64,000 nucleotides of DNA from Engraulis encrasicolus (lineage: Eukaryota; Chordata; Actinopteri; Clupeiformes; Engraulidae). The translations under genes were made by a program, and so were the position numbers. The notes beneath the pieces were generated by a model that saw nothing but the letters and a program-made list of their open reading frames with translations, did not search any database and was not told the origin of the DNA. Shown here piece after piece: positions 9,941 to 24,700 of the stretch. The stretch's first letter is position 1. Each line of letters opens with the position of its first letter. The stretch covers positions 54,865,038 through 54,929,037 of the forward strand of contig NC_085860.1 of assembly GCF_034702125.1 (NCBI RefSeq), read 5' to 3'.

Positions 9941-10727
9941 CACCAGCCGAGTGAAAGGTGAGACGCCCATTACCTATATAGCACCAGCCGAGCTAAAGGT
10001 GAGACACCTGTTTCCTGTCTCTCACCAGCCGATGCTAAAGGTGAGACACCAGTTAGCTGTCTAGCACCAGCTGCGCTAAAGGTGAGACACCAGTAACATG
10101 TCTCGCACCAGACGAGCGAAAGGTGAGACGCCCGTTACCTGTCTAGCACTAGCTGTCCTACAGGTGAGACACCCATTACCTGTTTCGCACCGACTGCCCT
10201 AAAGTTGAGGCGCCCGTTGTCTAGTAGGGCTGTAACGATAGTGTATCAAATCGAGAAATCGTGATACGCAGAGTCACGATACTGTATCGTGATACAAGAA
10301 GCCAGTATCGTGATATGCCCTTTCAAAGTTCTGTTACCCTTCAGTCCAGAAAACAACCACATGATATGATGTGATGGTGCTTCCAAGCTTCAAATTATCA
10401 TCAAAAAGATACATTTTAAAAATCATGCGGTGTATCGAACCGTAGATCAAAAATCGTGATACGAACCGAATCGTGAGTTGAGAGTATCGTTACAGCCCTA
10501 CTGTCTAGCACCAGCTGAGCTAAAGGTGAGACACCTGTTACCTGTCTCGCACGGACTGCCCTAAAGGTGAGACACCTGTTACCTGTCTAGCACCAACTGC
10601 CCTAAAGGTGAGACACCCATTACCTGTCTCGCACGGACTGCCCTAAAGGTGAGACACCTGTTACCTGTCTCTCACCAGCCGCACTAAAGGTGAGACACCA
10701 GTTACCTGTCTAGCACCAGCCGCGCAT
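9941..10727 (+). repeat. splice-donor minisatellite at the end of a dennd2c exon
   Basis: About 12 units of ~41 bp. Unit 1 is the last 17 bases of the coding exon (from CACCAGCCGA) plus its donor and the first bases of the intron. Consensus: CACCAGCYGNNCTAAAG, then GTGAGACACC, then YRTTACCTGTCTNG. Nearly every unit keeps AAAG/GTGAGAC, a strong donor; the unit near 10201 has mutated to AAAGTTGAG. The array is split by a hAT-like element at 10225-10500 and fades out at CACCAGCCGCGCAT. The frame reading through from the exon stops at 10062-10064. Confidence 0.9.
10225..10500. mobile_element. hAT-like MITE within the donor minisatellite
   Basis: Terminal inverted repeats TAGGGCTGTAACGATA / TATCGTTACAGCCCTA. 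Flanks TTGTCTAG (10217-10224) and CTGTCTAG (10501-10508) form a 7/8 match, taken from the minisatellite unit, so it inserted after the array expanded. Confidence 0.85.
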
Positions 10728-10928
10728 TTATGCATCAACCGTAACCCCTCTGTGACCTGTCACTCTTTCTTGTAAAGGGATGAACTTGTTTTAATAATAA
10801 TACACAATAGGTAAGCCAGTGAAAAGGAGTACAACATGATCGTCTACCCTGAAGAATGGATGTTGTAATACCAACATTCAGTTACATGAGTAATTCTGTT
10901 AATGTCTGTACATTTTGTGCAGTCTGAC

Positions 10929-11091
10929 CAGTGGCGGAACAATTGCACACAGGGCCCCAGGGCAAAACACTGATAGGGCCCCCCCCCCATACTACTTGCC
11001 ATTGTCACAATACAGCCCCCAACACCCATACAGGAGGGCCCTGGGCCCAGGGGCAAATGCCCCTCTTGTCCCCCCTATAGCTCCGCCCCTG
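10929..11091. mobile_element. hAT-like MITE, perfect target duplication
   Basis: Ends CAGTGGCGGAACAATTG and ATAGCTCCGCCCCTG. Flanked by perfect AGTCTGAC at 10921-10928 and 11092-11099. A decayed relative lies at 1540-1693. Confidence 0.85.
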
Positions 11092-11099
11092 AGTCTGAC

Positions 11100-12249
11100 T
11101 CTGCTCATACAGCTCTCTGAAACTGCTCCAAACGATGTTGTTGAGACCTGTCGTTGTTGATAGAGCTCTGCGGTGGGAACTATGACATCGAGTAAAGTTT
11201 GAAAGATTTATTGAAGAAAAAAAGCCACATCATTATACAATTATCATTATCGTTCTGTCTGAACAGCCCCCTAAATTCCTTGGGGCAAATCGCAGCTGTC
11301 TGGAATGGAACTTGTTGCATAAACTCCACTGTTCCATGGGGTACAATTTTCAGTTCTTAGTTTCGGATGAGGTGCATCTCAGTTTGAGGCTACAGTAAGC
11401 TTTGGTCAGATGACAAAGAATGTACTTAACACAACTACAGTGAGTGTATTTTATGATGGCACTATAAGTAACTATTTCCTAACAGATGTGAAACACAACT
11501 GATTTGAATATGTTCCTCTGTAGCCAGTAGTCGTAGACCTAGGCCTACATGCATTGATTTTCCGACACATTTAAATCTCTGACAATCAAATCCATCTTTA
11601 TCTAGCTGCCCAGTGCACTATACCAATAAAAGATATATTTAGACAGGATCTGTCATGCTAATGTTCCCACAGTAAACAGCTTGAGGAACTTGAGAAATGT
11701 AAATTGATTCTATCAGGCTTTTATTGTCTACAGCCTAACAAGCCAAACAGCTGGTTGCTGTCTTCATACTGGCAAACATTCGTGTTGTTTTTTTTTCTCT
11801 TTCTCTTGTAAATCTTCACAATACATGTCTGTAATCATGTCAATATTGATCATTTCGTTTAGATTGCTTGTCATTTTCCCATATATTGATACAATGAATC
11901 CCCATACATTTGAAATTACATTATTGTGAGCTGTTGGGTTTAAAATGGGTTTACAATGTGTTTGACTGCCCCCTTGTGGGAAGAAACTAATTTAAGAAAC
12001 ATACACAGACTAAGGTCTCCTGATCCAGAGCAAATGCTACAGATACTTAATACAGCTGTAATAAATGCCCTAGAGCAGACATACAGGTTCGACTTCAAGT
12101 TCATGTTTATTTAGCCATATCAACAGTATAAAATACAGTTGTTAGAAATGTTACTTGAGCCAGTGATGTTGAGCCAGAATGTTACATTCAGCCAATGAGA
12201 CAGAGGTTCTCTGGCAGGTGGGTGCTGTTGCGGTATGCAACACTGCACG
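11100..12249. other. dennd2c intron sequence, nothing specific
   Basis: AT-rich intron sequence between repeats. I see no exon, RNA gene or clear transposon here; short open frames have no recognisable content. Confidence 0.5.
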
Positions 12250-12504
12250 CTAGGGTTGCTTGCCACCTTTGAGAAATGAAAATAAGGGACACTTGATTGT
12301 TGCGGGGGGTCAGGGGGTCCTCTCCCAGAAAAAAAATGTATTTTTTTAGATGCAATTTCCTGCATTTTAACAAAATTGTGGCCCGTTTCAGCCTTAGATA
12401 TTCATGAAAATAAGGAACTTTAAGGAAAAATGAGGAAAAAGTAAGGGACTTAACTTCCAAATAAGGGACGATTCTGTATTTCAAGGGACGGGTGGCAACC
12501 CTAG
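12250..12504. mobile_element. inverted-repeat element (CTAGGGTTGC ends)
   Basis: Begins CTAGGGTTGCTTGCCACC and ends GGGTGGCAACCCTAG. Internal AATAAGGGAC motifs recur. Flanks TGCACG/TACACG are weakly similar. Confidence 0.7.
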
Positions 12505-13200
12505 TACACGGTGATGCTTTTATCCAAAGCGACTTACAGTTATTACACAGGACATTAGTTAGAGTCCCTGGAGAAATTCTGGACTTACAGTCAATCCGGA
12601 AAGTATTCACAGCGCTTCACTTTTTTCACATTTTATTATCTTACAGCCTTATTCCAAATGCTACAAATGAATCTCTGTTGTCAAAATCCTACACAAATTA
12701 TTCCATTCAAAACTCACACCCATCTATTTTAGCCAGGTGCAGACTCAAAATGTACAATTTCAATGTACTGAAAGGTTGAAACACACACCGATGACCTCCC
12801 TTTTAATCCCTTTTCATTTCGAAATGAAAAAATGAATGTAGTTGCTGCCAAAGGTGGTTCTACAAAGTATTAAGCAAAGGCTGTGAATACTTTTGTAAAT
12901 ATGATTTCTTTGTTTTTTATTTTTTATAAATTTTCAAAACTGTCAAGACAACTTGTTTTTCACATGGTCATAATGGAATAATTTGTGTAGGATTTTGACA
13001 ACATAGATTCATTTGTAGCATTTGAATAAGGCTGTAAGATAATAAAATGTGAAAAAAATGAAGCGCTGTGAATACTTTCCGGATTGACTGTACATGCCTC
13101 ACTGCCTTGCTCAAGGGCACTGCAGACATGGATGATGTGGCATCTGAACTTGCAAACTTTTGATACAGGACCGACTCCCCACTCAGCAGGCCACAGTTAC
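12505..13200 (-). repeat. tRNA-derived SINE split by a Tc1-like MITE
   Basis: Left half 12505-12597 (TTTTATCCAAAGCGACTTAC, AGTCCCTGGAGAAATTCTGG) and right half 13091-13200 (CCTTGCTCAAGGGCACTGCA). These are the two parts of the reverse-oriented SINE found whole at 28150-28366 and 63636-63842. Confidence 0.75.
12598..13090. mobile_element. Tc1/mariner-type fold-back MITE
   Basis: Long inverted arms beginning CAGTCAATCCGGAAAGTATT and ending with its complement, flanked by TA on both sides (12596-12597 and 13091-13092) as expected for Tc1/mariner insertion. Arms extend over 120 bp (AATTATTCC...GGAATAATT). No transposase frame remains. Confidence 0.9.
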
Positions 13201-13326
13201 CGCATGGTTTGGTTCAGTGGCGTACACAGACATTTTTGGGGGCAGTTGCTCAAGGTGGGGTGACGGGGGGGCATGTGGAACTTCCGGCTGCCTTATTGGG
13301 TTATAGAAGTTATATACAGTATTAGT

Positions 13327-13629
13327 GGGCAGTCATGGGTGAGCGGTTAGGGCGTCAGACTTGCATCCCAGAGGTTGCCGGTTTGACTCCCGACCCGCCA
13401 GGTTGGTGGGGGGAGTAATCAACCAGTGCTCTCCCCCATCCTCCTCCATGACTGAGGTACCCTGAGCATGGTACCGTCCCACCGCACTGCTCCCCATGGG
13501 GCGCCACTGAGGGCTGCCCCCTTGCACGGGTGAGGCATAAATGCAATTTCATTGTGTGCAGTGTTCACTTGTGTGCTGTGGAGTGCTGTGTCACAATGAC
13601 AATGGGAGTTGGAGTTTCCCAATGGGCTT
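13327..13629 (+). repeat. tRNA-derived SINE, full-length type
   Basis: A-box-like TGGGTGAGCGGTTAGGGCG and B-box-like GGTTGCCGGTTTGACTCCC at the 5' end. The body contains CATGACTGAGGTACCCTGAG and ends AGTTTCCCAATGGGCTTTC. A close reverse copy is at 38992-39302 and a diverged reverse copy at 47474-47741. Confidence 0.8.
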
Positions 13630-14089
13630 TCACTTTTTCACTTTATTATTGGGGCGTTATTGTCACATGCTCCATTGTAGTCTACCCAATGAGATAGACA
13701 GTGCTGTGACCAGAGCAGAGTTGGCTGATCGTAAGACAATTGTCACATACTCCATTGTTTCTAATGACATAGACTGTGCTGGTACCACAGATTTGGAGTT
13801 GGCCGATTGTAAGACAAGTAGGCCCACACAGGTCTACTGGTTACTCACCTAACTTACTGGTGTTGGAAGGAAACTGTTTTTTTTTAACTTTCATTTGTGA
13901 CACACCAATAGCTCAATGCAGTTGTGGTTACTTATTTCCTAATGGGAGTCCCTTCCATGGCTTCTCCTTCCCGTAGGTCTGTTTGAGGTGCGGGTGGAGC
14001 AGTACCTGGATGAGCTGCCGGAGGTGGAGCAGGGGGGAGTTAACCGCTTCTTCCGTGGGCTAGGTAAGATACATACACAGTATGATGTA

Positions 14090-14297
14090 CAGGGGTTGGA
14101 CAAAATAATGGGAACACATGTCAATTGAATTTAGAGTGGGAAGTTTCATGGCTCAAGTGGACCAACCTGTTGGTCAATCTTCATGAATTGCACATTGCAC
14201 CAGTAAGTTGAAGGCTGACCAACAGGCTGGTCCACTTGGGCCATGAAACTGCCCACTCTAAAATGGCAGGTGTTTCCATTATTTTGTCAAACCCCTG
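14090..14297. mobile_element. Tc1-type fold-back MITE
   Basis: Inverted arms beginning CAGGGGTTGGACAAAATAAT and ending ATTATTTTGTCAAACCCCTG; inner arms GGACCAACCTGTTGGTC / GACCAACAGGCTGGTCC. TA precedes the left end; the right flank is AA, probably mutated. It lies in the last dennd2c intron. Confidence 0.85.
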
Positions 14298-15037
14298 AAC
14301 ATCACCGGCCTACTAACCACATAAAGTTCTGTAATCCTCCTCATAGATGGGCCTTGTGGCAACGCATGTGTAGGCCTACTAATGCATCAGTTGCTCTGAG
14401 TTTACCAGCAAAATGAAGAATCATTTTTTATAAAACTGACTTCACGGATTTGAATAATTCAGTAAATCATGTCTGGAACGGGAATGTCCCAAGACCATGA
14501 TCCTTTGGTCCCCTACATCTCAATTGGATCTCAGAACAAAGATCTCAGCCCAAATTTGAAAAGAACAGCTCACGTTACCCTATCTCAAATACTGTATGTG
14601 GGTTGTGTGCACTGACTACTTTGCTTCCTTTAACAGGAAATAAAATCAAGTTTCTCCAGAAAAAGAACTGACACCAAGAAGCAGGATGATGACCTACAAA
14701 CCTAGGAGCAGACCACTTATGTCACTTTTGTGAAATCTATTTGTATGTGGTGCTTGTACAGTGTTAACAATCGTTTGGAAAATGTTATTTTTTGTTTTTA
14801 CTTTGTATGGCTGAATGTTATGTATGTTTGTATGGCTTTTGTATGTTCCAAGAGACAATCATTATTCAAAACCAAAGATTTAAAGTTTACACATGTTTTG
14901 TTGCAATTTTGGAGAAAGCATTCTTTAGACCTCCAAAATATCAGCTGTTTATAAATGCCATGGCTTGATGACCCAAACTCAAAATGCATATGCATATGAA
15001 CAGGGACATCTAGTGTTCAGACATGTCATGTTTGTAC

Positions 15038-15043
15038 AATAAA
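15038..15043 (+). terminator. dennd2c poly(A) signal AATAAA
   Basis: AATAAA 367 bp after the dennd2c stop codon, followed by the GT-rich stretch CAGTTTTGTTTTC. It is the first canonical signal after the stop, so a plausible 3' end. Confidence 0.6.
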
Positions 15044-15617
15044 CCAGTTTTGTTTTCAAGTACATGGTGTAGCCAAATACTTCTGCAAAGAACTCTGCAT
15101 TTGGTTCAACTGACTTCATTTAGTTCAGCCTTCTGCAAGGCTTTTGGAACGGTGTGCTTCCACACATACGGAACACATGAGGCACTTCGGCCCAATCAGG
15201 GAAGGAATGTTGGACAAATTACATTGTCAGTCTTTTCTTCAGCAAGCGAACAGCAGGAAATATATTCAAAGTATTAAGTACTATATATGGGTATTACCGT
15301 GGGAGGAAAACCAGAGCTTTAGAGTGGTCTTAGCAGAGTAGAGAGACAATAAGTGAAGCCAGAAAAGCACACTGATGAATTGCAGGCTGATAAATTGCAG
15401 CTGAGCATTGGCTACTGCACACATGATTCCTGTTGTTCTTTTCCATTTCCATCAAGTTTACTCTAACTTTTTCAAACGTTACAGAATTTCCCTCTTTAAA
15501 AAAAAGGTCCAGTGTGTAATTCTGGTTTATTTCCAAAATGTATTCCGTCTGTTCAGATTGGACGTAAACTACATATTTTCTGGTCTGATCAGCGTAGACA
15601 AAGCTGCATTATACACT

Positions 15618-16560
15618 CCGTCCACTTTATTAGGTACACTGCTGGGTTGGATCCCCTTTTGTCCTCAGAACTGCCTTAACCCGTTAAAACACAGCGTTGT
15701 ACATTTGCTGCTACCAGAATGGCAATGACCAAAGTCATAGTGCATTACTACAGTAGCCTGATAAACCAGCCTAAATGGATTTTGCCGTCCAGCAGTTGGC
15801 GCTGGTTTTCCAGACTATTACTGAAGGCCCCGTGTCAGATTTTAGTGTAGTTAGTACTATGGTTGTTAACTTTTCAATTACAGCGTGCCACTGGTGGTAC
15901 TGCATGCATTATGGGGCTACCTGCAGCAATACTCAGGTAGGCTGTGGCACTCTTACAATGATAAATGAGTAGCCTACTAAGGGGCCCAAATTGTGCAGCG
16001 AAAACTTCCTTAGACCATGATCCCACCAGCCTGAAACATTGATGTAAGGCAGGGTTGATTCATGTTTTCATGTTGATGCCAAATTCTGACCATTCCACCT
16101 GAGTGTTGCAGCAGATAGCAAGACTCATCAGTTCAGGCAACATTTCTCCTCTTTAGTGTCATTTAAGATGAGCCTGTGCAAATTGCCTCATTTTCCCGTT
16201 CTTAGCCGACAGAAGTGGCACCCTGTTTTTTGCCAATCTGCCTCAAGATTTGATGTGCTGTGTGAGAGATTCTCTCATGCACACCTCTGTTAGGAGTTAT
16301 TTGACTTAATGTTGCCTTTGTAGCAGTATCAAACTAGTCTGGCAATTCTCCTTTGACCTGCCATCAACGCCATTTTTCCCAAACAAAAACTGCGGTTCAC
16401 TTTTTCAGACAGTTCTTTGTAAACCCAAGAGTTGTGTGAATATCCCAGTAGATCAGTATTTTCTCAAATACTCCAAGCCCTTTTGGCACCAACAGACATA
16501 CCAAGTTCAACGTCATTTAAATAACATTTCCTCCCATTCTGATCCTTGGTTTGAACTGCA
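15618..16560. repeat. decayed dispersed repeat, interrupted
   Basis: Starts TCCGTCCACTTTATTAGGTAC and contains stretches such as AGTGTTGCAGCAGATAGCAA that look like a widespread vertebrate repeat; the family name is from memory and unsure. Part of it (about 15670-15920) matches 39890-39907 plus 41555-41720, where an element has inserted. 16560-16880 shows nothing definable. Confidence 0.5.
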
Positions 16561-16898
16561 ACAGATTATTTCGACCAGGTCTACATGCCTAAATGCATTG
16601 AGTTGCTGCCATGCTATTGGCTAAATCAGGAATATGTCAGAACAGTTGTAAAAGGTGCACCTATTAAATGTTCGGTTAGTATATAGGCAACAGAAAACTC
16701 GATTGTGTAGAGAACATCTGTATATTCATCTTCATGCATAAACCAAGCACAGCAGGGGCAGGCAATCACCCAACTCCATGCTTATCAATGTTCACAAATG
16801 CATTTCCCCATGCACACCCATAAACAACCCCTTACAGAATCTTGCATAATGTGATGAGTAACCACATTTCACAGTTCTTTTTTAAATATTTTTTTCTT

Positions 16899-16904
16899 TT
16901 TATT
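16899..16904 (-). terminator. rpl27a poly(A) signal
   Basis: AATAAA on the minus strand, 27 bp beyond the rpl27a stop codon, consistent with the very short 3' UTRs of ribosomal protein mRNAs. Confidence 0.75.
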
Positions 16905-16930
16905 TGTGAAAAACAAAAAAAGTGGGGTGC

Positions 16931-20474
<3,544 letters not shown>

Positions 20475-20477
<3 letters not shown>

Positions 20478-20510
20478 CTTGGAGGAAACCGGAGAGAGGA
20501 AGACTGATAG
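20475..20510 (-). promoter_or_regulatory. rpl27a TOP-type start region
   Basis: On the minus strand, CTTCCTCTCTCC begins at about 20502 and lies 25 bp before the ATG. A C followed by an unbroken pyrimidine run is the 5' terminal oligopyrimidine motif through which mTOR/LARP1 control ribosomal-protein mRNAs. The exact start site is inferred. Confidence 0.65.
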
Positions 20511-21017
20511 GAAATCTCGCGTTGATATTCGAGAGCGCTCCGCGTGTTTGACGGGAAAGTCACAGCGCCACTAACTGGCTGGAAGAAGCAAGCAGTATGT
20601 GAAATCACAAATCAATATCTTTGAGTGATACCGATTTTTAATAAAACCTTGCAAGTGAAATACGAGAGAGTGGTAATTTCCCTTCATGATGAATCTTGTT
20701 ATTTTCTGTAAGACAAAAGGGGCAAGTTGAAATGTTGATGAAAGCTCGCATGTCCTATTCCATACTGACAGGTGGCAGTGTGCGGTCGAGGCTGATAATT
20801 CCTTCAAGGAAGTCGATTTTCATGTGAAATTCTTTAAAACAGAATGGACTAAAGCAGGTGTCTCTACAAAATGTGTTGACTGTGGGGATAGGCAAGGGCA
20901 GACGACACATGATCAAATTCCTGCGCGATACAGGATTGTACCATAGGATTTGAGATTCACTAGTTTGACGCCCTCTCGTGATTTCACATGGTAATCAAAC
21001 ATTTCAAACAAGCGATT

Positions 21018-21126
21018 TAAGGTTAGGGTTAGGTTTAGGGTTAAGGTTAGGGTTAGGGTTAAGGTTAGGGTTAGGTTTAGGGTTAGGTTTAGGGTTAAGG
21101 TTAGGGTTAGGTTTAGGTTTAGGGTC
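21018..21126 (+). repeat. interstitial telomere-like (TTAGGG)n array
   Basis: About 18 units of TTAGGG with variants TTTAGGG and TTAAGG. The right strand and unit for vertebrate telomeric DNA, but slightly degenerate. Confidence 0.9.
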
Positions 21127-21149
21127 GTATGACGTAAGCGGTAAGTACC

Positions 21150-21591
21150 CAGAGCCATACAGAGGGTAGAGTCGGGCAATCTCCGCCGTGTGCTTAGGCC
21201 GACTTCCTCTTTAGCAAAATTAGCTGTTTTAGCTTCTCAGTACTGCTCAGCGTTGCGAATGTTAGTTCCTAGCAGTGGGCGTAGCACATAGCAAATGCAA
21301 TGCAGGGAATATGACAAGACTTGCTGTTCATAGTAATAACTTCAGATAAACATCACAGATGGTAAACTTTTGTGATTATCACCACCGAGACAGTTGTTGG
21401 TTTACATATTTGTGGTGATTACCCCGCAGTATAGTTCGTTAGTCCTTATTTTTGGCTGTTAATGTGGTGGTTCTATGTTGAGTCTATGGAAAGACAGCCG
21501 CTTTAGGAACACCCTTATCTCGCTGAAAGGCGGAGCTGCCATTTAATTCCTGGTCCTCCAATTGCGTAACTCTACCCTCTGTATGGCTCTG
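21150..21591. mobile_element. hAT-like MITE, perfect target duplication
   Basis: Ends CAGAGCCATACAGAGGGTAG and CTACCCTCTGTATGGCTCTG, exact complements, with perfect 8-bp TAAGTACC at 21142-21149 and 21592-21599. It is nested in the element at 20957-21621. Confidence 0.9.
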
Positions 21592-21788
21592 TAAGTACCG
21601 AAAGGGCGTCGAACTAGTGAGTACCATAGGATTTAGGACTTAGGTCATTAGCCACTTCAGATCTCTAGGTGGCAGCAGTGCAACATTTTGGATGCCGGCT
21701 GCCGTTAAAACTCATAGAAGAAGAAGAAGAAGAAGAAGAAGAAGATTTTCATGTGTGTAGTTTATTCAACCACGTTGGATTTTCAGGC

Positions 21789-24700
21789 ATGGCAACAGCA
21801 CAGGTAAAATTATGATAACTTTATTGGATTTCAGCTCCATTTGAGTTAGTGTCAAGCTAGCCAGTCAATGGTAAAGTTCAGAATACTGTTTTAGTTGAAT
21901 GGGTGTAAATGTAGAGCCAAGTTAGCCACGCGGGTAACATTTATGCAAGTTGTTGTGCTAACTTCTTCATAGCACTAGGGGCTGATAGTAAATGTTGACA
22001 TGTCGTGTGAAGCAGATGTGGATTTATAATAACGTAATGAAACGTGAAAACATCGGTGTCGGTGTGGCATGTTTCCATAGATTGCGATGTGTTTTGCAGG
22101 AAGACGTGGGCGAAGAGCAGATAAAGGTGAAGGAGGAAGATGAAGATGGAGATGAAGATGAGGATGGTGCTGCCGTGAACGGGGAGGGTGATGCAGATCA
22201 AGAGGACGAAGATGATGATCAGCCGAAGGAACCGAAAATACGCGAGACGCCGGAGGACATTCAGTTTGATGCCATCGTGAATACACTGGCCTTTCATCCC
22301 AAGCAGGATATTATTGCAGCAGGAGATATTGATGGAGACATATATTTGTAAGCACATCTTTTCTCATGCATGCTCATAACAGTCCAATGTGTGAGATTGG
22401 GAGTCCCTTGGATCAGATGTCAGGGTGGCACAAAATTTGCAACCAGCAGGCCTACTGATTTGTTATTCGGGTCAATGACATGTTTTGGGCTCAGATGTCA
22501 GGTTGTACAACCACAGCCCATTCCCATAAATGAATTAGTCATCGGTAAGTAATGTAGTGTAAAATCGTACCCTGAGTGTAATGCATGTGCTTCTTAGTGG
22601 GACAGTGGTGGTTCAAGTGGTAGGGGAGCCGTTTGGCAATCACAAGGTTGCAGGTTTTAGCCCCGCTGAGCCTCTGCCTGACCCCATTGATGTGTCCTTG
22701 AGCAAGATACTTAACTTAACCCCAAATTTCTCCTGTGGGCAGGGTGGGAGGACCCTGTGTGGCAGCCACTGCCACCGGTATGCGAGTGTGAATGGGTGAA
22801 TGTGACCCATAAAATCTAAAGCGCTTTGAGTGCTCGAGGGAGTGGAAAGGTGCTATATAAATGCATTCCATTTCCTAATTAGATAATCCACTATGAATAA
22901 ACAAACACAAAATTATCCAAACAGTAGTGGCATTAGCTGTGGTTGCAACGCCCTGACGTGTGATACTACTAAATTGACATTGACTCATTAGGCTACTGAG
23001 TAGGCTTTCATGTTGAATAATGCTTTTGCCAGAGACATGCTTATTTTTTACCCTTGTTTTGTTTGTGGTCATAGGTACTCCTACTCGTGTACAGAAGGAG
23101 AGACGAAAGAGCTTTGGTCATCTGGACACCACCTGAAGTCCTGCAGGAAGGTGGCGTTCACCCAAGATGGCTGCCGTAAGTGCTTCAAACTCTGCACCTT
23201 GCTACTGACAATGGTGCTCTCTGTTACATGCGTTTTTAAAAGTTTGAGTGAGGATGTATCTGATGGCCATGATACTCTTATGAACTGTGGTTGTGCAGTG
23301 TACTTAATACTGTATACTGCTGTATCTGTGACTTTTGTAATGTACGCCAATTTAAGAGTGAGCTGCACAAAATACACTTTTTGTCTGGGGAAGGGACGTA
23401 GTGGCCCGTGATGTTACATTACAATAAAACTCGATTTAGTCCATCAGTGTGTGGTTCATCTTTACCTTAATTATATTTCTTATTCCTTCTTCCCTGTGCC
23501 GGCAGATTTGTACAGCGTGGCCAAGGACAAGTCGGTGCACATCATGGATGTGGAAGCAGGGAAGCTGGTCAAGCGTATCACCAAAGCTCACAGGTATCAC
23601 CACTCACTCTTATGTACTGAGGACGTCACTCACTGCCATACTGAGGCAAAAGACAACTTCTTTTCTTTGTGTTTTTTTTCCAGCTAAATGTAGTATACAT
23701 TTGCTTTAAACTACAAGGGCAGACCTGTGGCATAGCGAAGTACCCATCGTTTACCTACTACAAATACATGGGTTCTAAATTTTGTTTATAACCTGACTAT
23801 GCGAACCTAGCTGCGTACAACTCAACCTCTGATTGTTGGAATTTTGGAAACCACTGTCGGTCAAAGAATTAGCTCATGTGGTTGGCTGCCAGTGTCTTTC
23901 CCTTTCTCATAACATTGTGTTGATAAACACTGAGAACCCATGTATATGACCAGATATAGAAAGTCATCCGGGTACCGTTCGCCTCCTTGGTTGAACGCTG
24001 ACTAGGGTATTCAGATTTACTACATAGGCAGCACTTCCTTGTTTTTTGCCTTCTCCATAGGAAGGCAGTAGCTTGTACCCCTAGTTTAACTTTACTCAGG
24101 CTGTGTCTCAAATCACGCACTTGTGCACTTCGGGCACTGTTTTTTAGTGCATAGGGCACTCACGCTGAAAATTTCAGTAGAGCCAGCGCACTGAAAGTGC
24201 CAGGATGATCCACTAACAATGGCGGATAAATGCAGTGCTTGAATGATGGACACTGCATGCACTAAATGGCGGCCATGTTGACAATGACACATAGGAAATG
24301 TGGCATTCAGTTCAGTAGAAGAGTTTGGTCAACAGTCTCCTAATTCTGTAAGTAATGTTGATGGGACACCAACCTTTTCACGCCAACCAAAGTATTGTAC
24401 GTGTGACTGCGGTCCTTTGGGGCGAAGGAAATGGAAATACGAGCACCAGACGCTGTGCATTGTAAACAGTAGCCAACTCATATTTTGGCGAGCTAATGCC
24501 ATGCTCAGCCGTCACTTCCAGCGAGGGCACAGTGCATAGTGCTCAAATTTTTCCACGACACTATGCACTTAAGACCTCAGTGCGCTGTGTGCACTGTGCA
24601 CTGACACAAGTTCACTGACACAAGTGTGTGATTTGAGACATAGCCTCAGTGTGTTCTTCAACCCTTTCCCCCCACTGTGTCCCAGTGTCCCCATCAGCAC

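Larger units (their letters stand above)
20957..21621. mobile_element. outer inverted-repeat element with nested insertion
   Basis: Left end CACTAGTTTGACGCCCTCTC and right end GAAAGGGCGTCGAACTAGTG are inverted. The direct repeat GTACCATAGGATTT occurs at 20938-20951 and again just outside the right end (21623-21636), suggesting a duplicated target or a composite insertion. It contains telomere-like repeats and a hAT-like element and occupies about half of the rpl27a-wdr55 interval. Confidence 0.7.

Noticed and set aside
9566..9970. Alternative-frame and antisense frames over dennd2c exon 9718-9957
   Set aside because: The exon is GC-rich and so open in several frames; only the frame giving SEAFIRFFLETMGHF matches DENND2 proteins.
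21992..22351. Minus-strand frames opposite wdr55 exon 2 (138 and 103 codons)
   Set aside because: Shadows of the acidic coding exon; the plus-strand frame matches WDR55 and has correct splice sites.
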